The translations under genes and the position numbers were made by a program. Below the pieces are notes generated by a model. That model saw only the letters and a program-made list of their open reading frames with translations. It was not told where the DNA came from and searched no databases. Below are positions 41,354 to 47,108 of a stretch of 47,108 nt of DNA, piece after piece (position 1 is the first letter of the stretch; each line of letters starts with the position of its first letter). This stretch comes from Halobacteriales archaeon QS_1_68_17 (GTDB taxonomy: Archaea > Halobacteriota > Halobacteria > Halobacteriales > Haloarculaceae). The stretch is from NCBI GenBank assembly GCA_003021105.1, contig PXRG01000028.1, positions 1 through 47,108 on the forward strand. The letters run 5' to 3'.

Positions 41354-41545
41354 ATGGACTCCGAAGATCCCATCCGTTCGCGCAACGCGGTCCAGACGCC
41401 CGGCGATGCCGGTAGCGTCACATTCTTCTTCGCGACGGACGGGAACAAATCGGAGTTCGGCCCCGCGACTCGGACCCGCGCCGGCGGCAGGCGGCCGAGA
41501 CCCGCGTATCACCCACGGGCCACGGGAGACGGCCCCGCCTGCTGA
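41354..41545 (+). CDS. Possible small protein upstream of DUF5794
   Basis: 63 aa from the ATG at 41354: MDSEDPIRSRNAVQTPGDAG, then SVTFFFATDGNKSEFGPATR and a Pro/Arg-rich end. CTTATGATAATTT (41323-41335) lies about 25 nt upstream and is TATA-like, so a leaderless mRNA could begin at this ATG. It abuts the DUF5794 start (TGA then ATG, no gap). The basic C-terminus is unusual for a haloarchaeal protein and I know no homologue. It may instead be the 5' leader of DUF5794. Confidence 0.4.
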   Translation: MDSEDPIRSRNAVQTPGDAGSVTFFFATDGNKSEFGPATRTRAGGRRPRPAYHPRATGDGPAC

Positions 41546-42460
41546 ATGAGTAGCTCTCAACACCCGGTCGCACTCCGCATCGAGCAGCAGGTAGGGGGTG
41601 CGACCCGGCTGCTGGCGACGGTGATGCTGTTGCCGCTCCTGGACGGCATCTTCCCGGCACTCGTGCTCGCCGGCGCGCTCGACAGCGTCGTCGGCATCAT
41701 CGAGGTCGGCCTGCTCATCTTCGGCGGCAGCGCCACCGTCGCGGTGATCCTCGCCGACATGGACGGGACGCGCCGCCAGCAGGTCATTTCGGTCCTCGGC
41801 GTCGGCGTCGTCCTGGTCGCCGTGGCCGTCGTCGAGGCCGCGCTCGCCCCGACGCTGGCGGGCCTACTCGACCTGGTGATTTTCGAGCGGTTCGCCGGCC
41901 TCGTGATCCTGGCCGTCGCGGCCAAGACCGCCAGCGCCCGCGTGGGCGAACTGCTCCCGCGTCCGGCGGTCATCATCGCGCTAGGGTTGCTCGCCAGCGT
42001 CGACCCCTCGGGTGCCGAACTGGCCCTCGCCGCCGACCCCGGGCTGATGGTGCGGGCCGGGGCCGCCGGCCTCGTCGGCGTCGGCTTCGCCCTGCTGGTC
42101 GCCCTGCTCGGCCCGCGCCTCCGGACCGCCGTGGACATCGACCGGTTCCGGTTCGGGAGTGCGGTCGCCCTCGGCGTCCTCCCCCTGGGGCTGTTCGGTC
42201 TCGTCCCCGGTGACGCGCCGCTGGCGCTGTCCGTGCTCGGGCTCACCTTCCTGCTCGCGTTCGATCCGGACGCCGACGGGGTTGCCGGACGGTCGTCCGA
42301 CGACGCTCCGGCGGCAGCCGACGGTGGCAGCGGCTCCCCGTCCGGACCCGAATCGGAGCCCGAACCGGAGTCGGAAACCGGGTCCGATCCGGAATCCGAC
42401 CCCGAGTCGGTCGAGGACCGGCGCTGGCCGGCGACCGCGGACCACGAACCCTGGCTCTAA
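41546..42460 (+). CDS. DUF5794 family membrane protein
   Basis: 304 aa integral membrane protein with about eight helices in the first 245 residues (LLATVMLLPLLDGIFPALVL, VVGIIEVGLLIFGGSATVAV, VISVLGVGVVLVAVAVVEAA and others). The C-terminal tail is acidic Ser/Pro/Glu-rich (SESEP-type repeats). I recall the family as DUF5794, haloarchaeal, function unknown. It has the DUF5795 zinc-ribbon gene downstream, a pairing seen in other haloarchaea. No transport or catalytic motif is evident. Confidence 0.85.
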   Translation: MSSSQHPVALRIEQQVGGATRLLATVMLLPLLDGIFPALVLAGALDSVVGIIEVGLLIFGGSATVAVILADMDGTRRQQVISVLGVGVVLVAVAVVEAALAPTLAGLLDLVIFERFAGLVILAVAAKTASARVGELLPRPAVIIALGLLASVDPSGAELALAADPGLMVRAGAAGLVGVGFALLVALLGPRLRTAVDIDRFRFGSAVALGVLPLGLFGLVPGDAPLALSVLGLTFLLAFDPDADGVAGRSSDDAPAAADGGSGSPSGPESEPEPESETGSDPESDPESVEDRRWPATADHEPWL

Positions 42461-42645
42461 TTCCGTCACCCGTTCATCGCTCTCCATCGCTCTCCGTTGC
42501 CGGTCAATCGTCCGTCAATCGCCCGTCGGTTCGTGGCCCTCGTAGCGATCCCGATCCCGTTCCCTTCGATTCCGGGCGGCTGTCGGACCACAGGAGCGCG
42601 AAGCCCGAGGGGAAGGCTTAGGGGCCTCAGCGACCTCTCGCCCAC

Positions 42646-42873
42646 ATGGCCGACAACCGCGTCGTCGAGGGACGGATGGTCACGCCCGAGAGCCTCGCGG
42701 AACTGATCGAGGGCGACGAGGTGATGGACGCGGAGGCGATCGCGGACGCCGACCGGGACTGCCCGGAGTGTGGTGGCGACGTCCTCGAAGTGGGGTACAT
42801 GCCCTCGATCACGGAGTTCGTGACCGGCTGGAAGTGCCAGGACTGCGCGTGGCGCGAGACCGACCGCGAGTAG
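42646..42873 (+). CDS. DUF5795 family zinc-ribbon protein
   Basis: 75 aa. N-terminal NRVVEGRMVTPESLAELIEG, then a zinc ribbon with two CxxC pairs: DCPECGGDVLEVGYM and GWKCQDCAWRETD. Cytosolic; a metal-binding adaptor or nucleic-acid-binding role is likely but unproven. The ATG at 42646 is preceded by GGAAGGCTTAGGGGCC, whose CTTAGG is a plausible TATA-type element about 28 nt upstream. Confidence 0.9.
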   Translation: MADNRVVEGRMVTPESLAELIEGDEVMDAEAIADADRDCPECGGDVLEVGYMPSITEFVTGWKCQDCAWRETDRE

Positions 42874-42924
42874 CCGGCGGGGGATCGAAATGTCTTTACC
42901 GCAAATCCCCCAAGCGGGAGGTGA

Positions 42925-43102
42925 GGGGCCGTGGCCAAGCCCGGCATGGCGACTGACTCCAGAGGCCACGCGCCCGGTGACGACACTCCAGCTGATATAC
43001 CGAGCGGCCGGCTGATCACCGCCCGCGACGACGACCCTCTGGAGTACCGAGGCGCAGGACGGAGATATCAGTCGATCGGGGGTTCAAATCCCTCCGGCCC
43101 CA
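42925..43102 (+). tRNA. tRNA-Trp (anticodon CCA) with a 104-nt intron
   Basis: Acceptor stem GGGGCCG / CGGCCCC, discriminator A at 43102. D-arm GCCAAGCCCGGCATGGC. Anticodon stem ACTGA / TCAGT with CCA at 42959-42961. T-arm GGGGGTTCAAATCCCTC. The mature tRNA is 74 nt. The intron sits between positions 37 and 38 (after 42962). The bulge-helix-bulge processing site is visible: CTCC (42957-42960) pairs with GGAG (43061-43064), leaving 3-nt bulges AGA and ATA. CCA is not encoded. Confidence 0.97.
42963..43066 (+). ncRNA. tRNA-Trp intron with candidate box C/D guide RNA
   Basis: In haloarchaea the excised tRNA-Trp intron is a box C/D RNA that guides 2'-O-methylation of tRNA-Trp (C34 and U39; established for Haloferax). 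Here candidate boxes are a C-like GTGACGA (42977-42983) and CTGA elements at 42992-42995 and 43012-43015. GCGCC/GGCGC arms near the two ends close the intron. A copy of the anticodon-loop sequence ACTCCAG lies just before the first CTGA. The role follows from the family; the exact guide pairing was not worked out. Confidence 0.7.
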
Positions 43103-43202
43103 TTCCATCCTTAAAGGAAACTGACGGCCTGGAGACACGAATACCGCTCGTCCGGAAGTGCTAGAAGAGTGTCGCCGGACGGTACCTATGGACACCGCGC
43201 CG

Positions 43203-43600
43203 TCAGATCGACCCTCCAAGGTCGGTGGGGTCACCGACACCCTCGGCCACGCCGGGGTAGACGCGCTCGACGAGGAACTCGCGGAGCGTCGACCTGAAGA
43301 ACTCGGGATTGTCGAGGTTGGAGGCGTGGCCTCGGCGTTCCGGAGAAGGGAAACAAGTCGCTCGGTCGTTTTATCGTTGGCCGTCGGGAGGTGCTCCCCG
43401 TGGAGGACGAGCGTCGGCGAGGTGACCGCGGAAAGATCGACGTCAGCCGCCGGAAACCGTGCGACTGCGTCGGCGATCTTGACGAATTCGGCGTGGGAAA
43501 TAGTCGGTGCGTCCTCGACGAGACGCTGGATGGTCTCCTCGTCGCTCGAAACGCCGGGCAAAAGCAGGTTCCCGATCTTGAGCTGTTACCGGTTCAGCGT
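43203..43600 (-). pseudogene. Alpha/beta hydrolase remnant
   Basis: Minus-strand remnant of an alpha/beta hydrolase C-terminal half. One frame gives GVSSDEETIQRLVEDAPTIS, then TSPTLVLHGEHLPTANDKTT and SLLRNAEAT. After a shift at about 43330-43340 another frame gives GHASNLDNPEFFRSTLREFL then VERVYP to a stop at 43203-43205, containing the GHASNLDNP catalytic-His region. The linking IPDAG-type residues are missing, so a small deletion caused the frameshift. The N-terminal half including the nucleophile is absent; an in-frame TAA lies at about 43580. Non-functional. Confidence 0.75.
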
Positions 43601-43679
43601 CTTGTAGTTGACGGGACGGTCCAGCGGGCGAGAAATCGGACGTTCGCCAGGGCGAGTCGTCCCGCGAGGGGCAACCGGC

Positions 43680-43956
43680 CGGGAGGTGATCTCCGTGCTC
43701 GCGGTCGCGGGCTTCGTCGGCCTGAATCTGGTCGGTGCGCGGGCGACCGGGTCGGCGGAGAATCTCCTCGTCGGGACGAAGGTGCTCGTTCTCGGCGTCT
43801 TCGGGATCGGCGGACTCGTCTATGCGGTCTACGGGGTTCCCGAACCGGTCGCGTTCGGGACCGGACGGTTCGCGTCGTTCGGCCCGATCATGGCGGCCTT
43901 TACGGCCTACGGGAGTCTCTCGGCGATCACCTCGTTCGCGTCGCTCGCGTCGTCTC
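43680..43956 (+). pseudogene. APC-type amino acid permease fragment
   Basis: About 92 codons with three hydrophobic segments: VISVLAVAGFVGLNLVGARA, LLVGTKVLVLGVFGIGGLVY and IMAAFTAYGSLSAITSFASL. The order and the NLVGARATGSAEN stretch resemble the middle of an APC-superfamily permease. Both ends are missing: upstream is an unrelated Arg-rich sequence, and downstream it runs straight into the stop of the DUF192 gene on the other strand. A transporter relic in a decayed zone. Confidence 0.6.
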
Positions 43957-44646
43957 TCAGAGGTCGAATTCGAGGACGTCGCCGGTTTCGATCCCCCGGG
44001 CTGTCGTCCAGTCGTAGTTGACCTCCAGGACGTACTGTCCGCGGCCGGGGTACAGGTCTTCTTCGCCCTCGCCCGGCTCGGGTTCCGGCGCGTGGTGGAC
44101 CCGGGTGATGACGCCGTCGGCGTCAGCGTAGACGATGTCGATCCCGAAGTCCATGTTACGCATCACGAACGTGCGCTCCGCGACGGCGTCGTAGACGAAC
44201 AGCATGCCGCGGTCCTCGGGGAGTGATTCGGTATCGCTGAGACCGACGTACTGGTAATACGGTTCGCGGGCGATGGCCGCGACCACCGTGCCGAGTACGT
44301 CGCCGTCCGGCGTCGCAACGGTGACCTCCGTTTTCTCGTACTCCGGAAAGAGCGGCGTTCCGGTCGCTCGGATGGTCTGTGCCTGATCGGTCCCGCCGGC
44401 TGTAGCTGTCGTCTCCGGCGAGCGAGCCCTCGACTGCGTAGGCGTCCGCGTCGGTGTCTCGGTCGGGGAAGCGGATGGGGTCGGACTGCCCCGGCTCTCG
44501 GTAGTCGCGGTCGGTGCTTCGGTCGTGTCACTCCCGGTTCCGCCCGTCGAGCCCGAACAGCCCGCAATGCCGATTCCGGCGAAGATCGTGCCGATCGAGT
44601 CCAGGTAGCGTCGGCGGGAAACCGCGGCCTCGTTGGGGCGGGACAT
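43957..44646 (-). CDS. DUF192 family secreted lipoprotein
   Basis: 229 aa from the ATG at 44646. N-terminus with RRRYLDSIGTIFAGIGIAGC, a Tat-like RR signal ending in a lipobox Cys, then a Thr/Ser/Pro-rich linker to about residue 90 that is probably glycosylated. DUF192 domain: VGLSDTESLPEDRGMLFVYD, TFVMRNMDFGIDIVYADADG, then YVLEVNYDWTTARGIETGDV. Anchored outside the membrane; function unknown, though the family fold suggests small-molecule binding. It overlaps the end of the permease relic. Probably intact in spite of its damaged surroundings. Confidence 0.88.
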   Translation of the reverse strand: MSRPNEAAVSRRRYLDSIGTIFAGIGIAGCSGSTGGTGSDTTEAPTATTESRGSPTPSASPTETPTRTPTQSRARSPETTATAGGTDQAQTIRATGTPLFPEYEKTEVTVATPDGDVLGTVVAAIAREPYYQYVGLSDTESLPEDRGMLFVYDAVAERTFVMRNMDFGIDIVYADADGVITRVHHAPEPEPGEGEEDLYPGRGQYVLEVNYDWTTARGIETGDVLEFDL

Positions 44647-44748
44647 TCCGTGTGATGGATCGCAAGCGGCGTCCAAAACAGCATCGACACCGACCTGCCC
44701 TCGTCACGTGGGGTCCGTGAGCTCCCGGAGGATGCCCGCGATCTCCCT

Positions 44749-44856
44749 TCTCTCTTCGGAGGCCAGCGAGATCACGTGATTCTCGTCACCCTCTATCGAC
44801 GCTGGCGAGGCTGAAGAGCTCTCTCTTCGGAGACCAGCGAGACCACGTGATTCTCG
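44749..44856. repeat. Repeat-insert-repeat unit 5 (PAS gene 3' end)
   Basis: A 37-bp direct repeat containing CACGTGATTCTCG at 44749-44785 and 44820-44856, two mismatches, around a unique 34-bp insert (44786-44819). The 71-bp offset is not a multiple of three and splits the end of the PAS gene. Confidence 0.88.
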
Positions 44857-44989
44857 CAGGGGATGCGCTCGTCGTCGTCCCCGACCAGGTCCACCTCGAA
44901 TGTCGCGCTGTCGGCGTTCGCCGCGCGCAGGGGGCGGATCACGCCTTCATCCCGTTCGATGTTCTCGCTGTCCAAGACGCCCTCGACGT

Positions 44990-45082
44990 GTGCCCCGATG
45001 AGTTCGTCATCGTCGTACCTTGGCGACGGCGCTGGACCCGACGAACGAGACGGTGCCCCGATGAGCTCGTCCTCGTCGTACC
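44990..45082. repeat. Repeat-insert-repeat unit 6 (inside PAS domain)
   Basis: A 30-bp direct repeat, GTGCCCCGATGAG[T/C]TCGTC..., at 44990-45019 and 45053-45082, two mismatches, around a unique 33-bp insert (45020-45052). The 63-bp offset keeps the reading frame and adds 21 residues between two DELIGA-type motifs in the PAS domain. Confidence 0.88.
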
Positions 45083-45528
45083 CGGTCTTCCGGACGAACG
45101 CCCGGTTGACGAACGCAAACCGTCCCTCCCCGTCGAGGGCGTACACCGGAGCCTCGACGGTTTCGACGATCGTCTCGTAGCGTCGCAGTTCCCGTTCGCG
45201 TTCCCGCTGGTCTGTCACGTCGAAGTACAGCGCGATCGTACTGACGACAGACCCGGTCTCGTGCTTCCGGGGGACCGCGTGGGTCAGGACCGTCAGCGTC
45301 TCCCCGTCGTTGGTAACGATCCCCCGTTCTTCCCTAAACGACCCGTGAGCGCACGTTCGAACCCGTCCCCGTCGATCGCCTCGGCGGCGGACTTCTCGCT
45401 GTAGAAAGCTCGCATGGAGCGGCCGACGATCGCCCTGGTCTCGTACCCGACCCTGTCGGCGGACCGTCGGTTGCAGTACTCGATGATCGGCTCGCCGTCC
45501 TCGTCGGCTCGAACGGGCCAAGCGGGAA

Positions 45529-45564
45529 GTCAGCTACCCACGAGTAAACTCGTGGGTAGCTGAC
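45529..45564. mobile_element. Long perfect palindrome, possible IS200/IS605-type or PATE end
   Basis: GTCAGCTACCCACGAGT (45529-45545), a two-base AA loop, and ACTCGTGGGTAGCTGAC (45548-45564): 17 paired bases. Such subterminal palindromes mark ends of IS200/IS605 elements and their non-autonomous PATE derivatives in haloarchaea. No transposase is present. The palindrome lies exactly where the PAS gene is cut, which supports an insertion or excision scar. Confidence 0.6.
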
Positions 45565-45664
45565 GAGCACTGCTGGGCGGAGTACACCGGGGCTCCCGAG
45601 TGGTTCTCCGACTACGTGTAGTACCGTTGGAAGAAGCCTGCGAGCGGCTGGGGATCGAGGACTG
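45562..45664 (+). pseudogene. Unidentified C-terminal gene remnant
   Basis: Right after the palindrome a plus-strand frame reads DEHCWAEYTGAPEWFSDYV to a stop (TAG at about 45619). Two bases later another frame gives PLEEACERLGIED and a TGA at 45662-45664. Removing the two bases TA joins them to a plausible protein end. The family is not recognised; the beginning is missing, presumably lost with the palindrome-associated event. Confidence 0.4.
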
Positions 45665-45700
45665 ACTATCCTTTCCCGGTGTTATCTGCGGCGTAACACT

Positions 45701-45728
45701 CTTAGGCCCATATATCCCAATATATCGT
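45701..45728 (+). promoter_or_regulatory. Promoter and possible autoregulatory site of the VapBC pair
   Basis: CTTAGGCC (45701-45708) about 25 nt before the ATG is TATA-like. It is followed by a direct repeat CCATATATC / CCAATATATC (45708-45727). Repeats at this place fit autoregulation by the antitoxin-toxin complex, which is usual in VapBC systems. Confidence 0.45.
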
Positions 45729-45977
45729 ATGGTCAAAACCATCCGCGTCTCGGAGGAATACCACGAGTGGCTGAACGCTCACAAGGAGGAAGACGAGACG
45801 ATGGAGGAGACGCTACGCCGGATGACGCGTGGCCCTCACCCGAGCGACGTTGCTGGCCTTTTGACCGAGGAGGAAGCCGAGGACGCCAAGGAAGCGGTCG
45901 GACGTCTTCGCGGGCGTGACCGCGACCGCCTTGATGCTGCCCGTAGCGCATTCAAGGACGGAGCCAAGGGCGAATGA
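45729..45977 (+). CDS. VapB-type antitoxin
   Basis: 82 aa. N-terminal 35 residues fit a ribbon-helix-helix/AbrB-like DNA-binding antitoxin (MVKTIRVSEEYHEWLNAHKE, EETMEETLRRM). The C-terminal half is charged and probably unfolded until it binds the toxin (EEEAEDAKEAVGRLRGRDRD). Its TGA overlaps the toxin ATG as ATGA (45974-45977), the usual coupling of antitoxin before toxin. Overlapping genes and the partner's PIN domain make the assignment firm in spite of poor conservation of the antitoxin itself. Confidence 0.85.
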   Translation: MVKTIRVSEEYHEWLNAHKEEDETMEETLRRMTRGPHPSDVAGLLTEEEAEDAKEAVGRLRGRDRDRLDAARSAFKDGAKGE

Positions 45978-46369
45978 TCATCGACTCCTCGTACCTCTTC
46001 GATCTGATGGCGGAAGATCAGGACGCGTTCTCGAAGGGTACTGAACTCGTCGAGAACGGCGAGATGCAGTGGTTACCGACTCCGGTGGTCGCTGAGGCCT
46101 ACTACGGCGTCGCCACAGCTCGCAGCGCCACCACCGAACAGGAGGTACGCAATCGTCTCTTGGGGTACCCTCGCATCGACGTCGACGAAGAGATCGCGCG
46201 GACAGCTGGCGAACTACTCGCGGAAGCAGACGACCGTACCAAAGGAAACGCCGGCGTCGGGCCGAACGATGGGTACATCGCCGCGATGGCCGACGTCCTC
46301 GATGACACGGTTCTCACAGATAACGTCGATGACTTCGAAGCGCTGGGTGTGCCGGTCGAAACCTACTGA
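45974..46369 (+). CDS. VapC-type PIN-domain ribonuclease toxin
   Basis: 131 aa. The PIN acidic residues are visible: Asp4 in MIIDSSYLFDLM, the Glu in TPVVAEAYYGVA, and the Asp cluster in GPNDGYIAAMADVLDDTVLT followed by DNVDDFEALGVPV. It probably cleaves tRNA or rRNA when released from its antitoxin. Length is typical. It is co-transcribed with VapB. Together they may help keep this otherwise decayed accessory region in the chromosome. Confidence 0.92.
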   Translation: MIIDSSYLFDLMAEDQDAFSKGTELVENGEMQWLPTPVVAEAYYGVATARSATTEQEVRNRLLGYPRIDVDEEIARTAGELLAEADDRTKGNAGVGPNDGYIAAMADVLDDTVLTDNVDDFEALGVPVETY

Positions 46370-46384
46370 ACCCACAACATCATC

Positions 46385-46953
46385 ATGACAGATTCCAACG
46401 ACGGCACTGACATCAACGAGCAGTGTCCGTTCTGCGACCACGAGAACATCCCGTCCCGGATCAGGAACCACCTCTACGAGGAGCACTGGGAAGAGATCGG
46501 CGCACTGGCTAGCGAGAGAATGCAGAACGACTCGGAAGCGGCTGAGCCGTTGCATACTGATGCCCTCGATGATGGTTACGTGTACGTTCCGAAGGAGATC
46601 ATCGAGGAGTTAGACCTCGAAGACGATGGTCTCGTCCGGTGGTTCCTCTCTGACGACGGAGGGGTAAGCATCGAGTTCGACCACCAGCGCTTCGGCGTCT
46701 TCGACGATGACGAGATGACCGCACCGATGGGTGGTGACGGTCAGGAAACCTACGACCTCGCCGGTGCAGAGCAGTCGGATAACATCGAGGAGAGCGATTC
46801 TCCGAGGGCTTCGGTCGCTGGAAGGACCGAAACACCGACGAGTTGTACAAGGAGTGCCCGATCTGCGGGTCAGAGGTCTACCGCGGGAAGGTCGCCGGCC
46901 ATCTCGACAAGCATTGGGACGAGATCGTGGAACTCGTCGAGAATCAGCGGTAG
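46385..46953 (+). pseudogene. Two-zinc-finger protein with frameshift
   Basis: Frame 1 begins MTDSNDGTDINEQCPFCDHE, with a CxxC-x13-HxxxxH finger (CPFCDHENIPSRIRNHLYEEH), then an acidic domain with YVYVPKEIIEELDLEDDGLV and SDDGGVSIEFDHQRFG. After NIEESDS (46798-46803, ATTCTCCGAG) it turns into Ser/Arg-rich sequence. The other frame gives GFGRWKDRNTDELYKECPIC, GSEVYRGKVAGHLDKHWDEI and a stop at 46951-46953, a second matching finger. Two extra bases (a duplicated TC) or one lost base explains the break. 15 bp after VapC, so possibly in the same transcript. Confidence 0.75.
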
Positions 46954-46960
46954 CGGTGCA

Positions 46961-47022
46961 GGGCGCAGAGCCCCCTTCCTCAGCCGCGAGCGAAGCGAGC
47001 GGCAGGGAAGGGAGGAGCGCCC
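46961..47022. other. Long imperfect hairpin after the zinc-finger gene
   Basis: GGGCGC (46961-46966) pairs with GCGCCC (47017-47022). Inside, a pyrimidine run CCCCCTTCCT faces AGGGAAGGGAGG, and GCCGC/GCGGC (46983-46987, 46999-47003) closes a loop. This 62-nt structure could be a terminator or a mobile-element end. From 47023 to the window end (47108) I see no gene; GTTTTTACC near 47053 is AT-rich. Confidence 0.45.
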
Positions 47023-47108
47023 GTCTTCGTTCACTTTCACCGTGTGGCAACCTGTTTTTACCTCTTGAGCCGTTTCTCGATTTACTGCCGTCCCCGCACA
47101 CGTCGGGG

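Larger units (their letters stand above)
44704..45528 (-). pseudogene. PAS-domain sensor remnant with insertions and frameshift
   Basis: Reads as pieces of a two-PAS protein on the minus strand: GEPIIEYCNRRSADRVGYET and SMRAFYSEKSAAEAI, then in another frame after a lost G near 45347 FREERGIVTNDGETLTVLTH, VSTIALYFDVTDQREREREL, a second PAS VEAPVYALDGEGRFAFVNRA, and ENHVVSLVSEE. The end, REIAGILRELTDPT with a stop at 44704-44706, is offset by a 71-bp repeat-insert-repeat event. Another in-frame event (63 bp) doubles DELIGA. The 5' end is cut by a long palindrome at 45529. No kinase domain is present. Inactive as written. Confidence 0.75.

Noticed and set aside
43608-43680. A transposase C-terminus upstream of the permease fragment
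   Set aside because: A short minus-strand peptide (FLARWTVPSTTRR) looked suggestive, but there is too little sequence and no IS ends.
45729-46369. A novel defence system around the VapBC genes
   Set aside because: The toxin and antitoxin are of common type, and the neighbours are decayed fragments rather than conserved partners.

Overview
The window is chromosomal DNA of a halophilic archaeon (class Halobacteria). The evidence is very high GC, strongly acidic proteins, short or absent leaders with TATA-like boxes about 25-30 nt upstream of starts, an intron-containing tRNA-Trp, and many haloarchaeal families: fused NuoCD, RibL, UPF0058, the DUF5794/DUF5795 pair, Agl23-like protein and archaeal AhcY. 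No genus can be assigned from the sequence alone.

Layout. 1-1.76 kb: start of a Nuo-type respiratory operon on the minus strand (nuoA-nuoB-nuoCD, leaving the window). 1.9-6.7 kb: HEAT-repeat protein, purE and purK, and an Agl23-like membrane protein. 6.8-12.2 kb (plus): HEAT-repeat protein, secreted PLD/lamin-tail protein, Tat-exported GH51 arabinofuranosidase. 12.3-19.4 kb: S1/OB/DHH (RecJ-like) protein, JAMM protease, RibL FAD synthase, purD, DUF255 thioredoxin-fold protein with a damaged C-terminus, thioredoxin. 19.5-23.0 kb: truncated unknown gene divergent from cysteine synthase, two tiny membrane proteins, DUF5804-like protein, DMT transporter. 23.0-23.5 kb: tRNA-Lys beside an array of tRNA 3'-end-like repeats. 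23.6-28.9 kb: RCK-DHH phosphoesterase, PRC-barrel protein, thioredoxin, a frameshifted small gene, YbaK deacylase, a broken dps, and a tiny gene under a DtxR/SirR-type iron box. 28.9-32.0 kb: menF-menD. 32.4-36.7 kb: ribbon-helix-helix protein, UPF0058, and an ECF transporter (S, fused A-A', T). 36.8-42.9 kb: ahcY, MaoC hydratase, histidine kinase (frameshifted), guaB, DUF5794 and DUF5795. 42.9-47.1 kb: tRNA-Trp with intron, then an accessory, decayed zone with hydrolase and permease remnants, a DUF192 lipoprotein, a PAS-gene remnant cut by a long palindrome, a VapBC pair and a frameshifted zinc-finger gene.

Functional links: purine biosynthesis recurs (purE, purK, purD, guaB). menF and menD supply menaquinone, the likely electron acceptor of the Nuo complex. 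Thioredoxins, Dps and the iron box point to redox and iron homeostasis.

The most unusual feature is a set of six repeat-insert-repeat units (about 28-39 bp direct repeats of local sequence flanking unique 32-36 bp inserts). Four lie at gene boundaries in 35.8-39.6 kb and two lie inside a decayed PAS gene near 45 kb. Their geometry resembles one-spacer CRISPR units created by off-target spacer integration. Several genes also carry single-base losses in G/C runs or internal deletions, which could be real decay or consensus errors.
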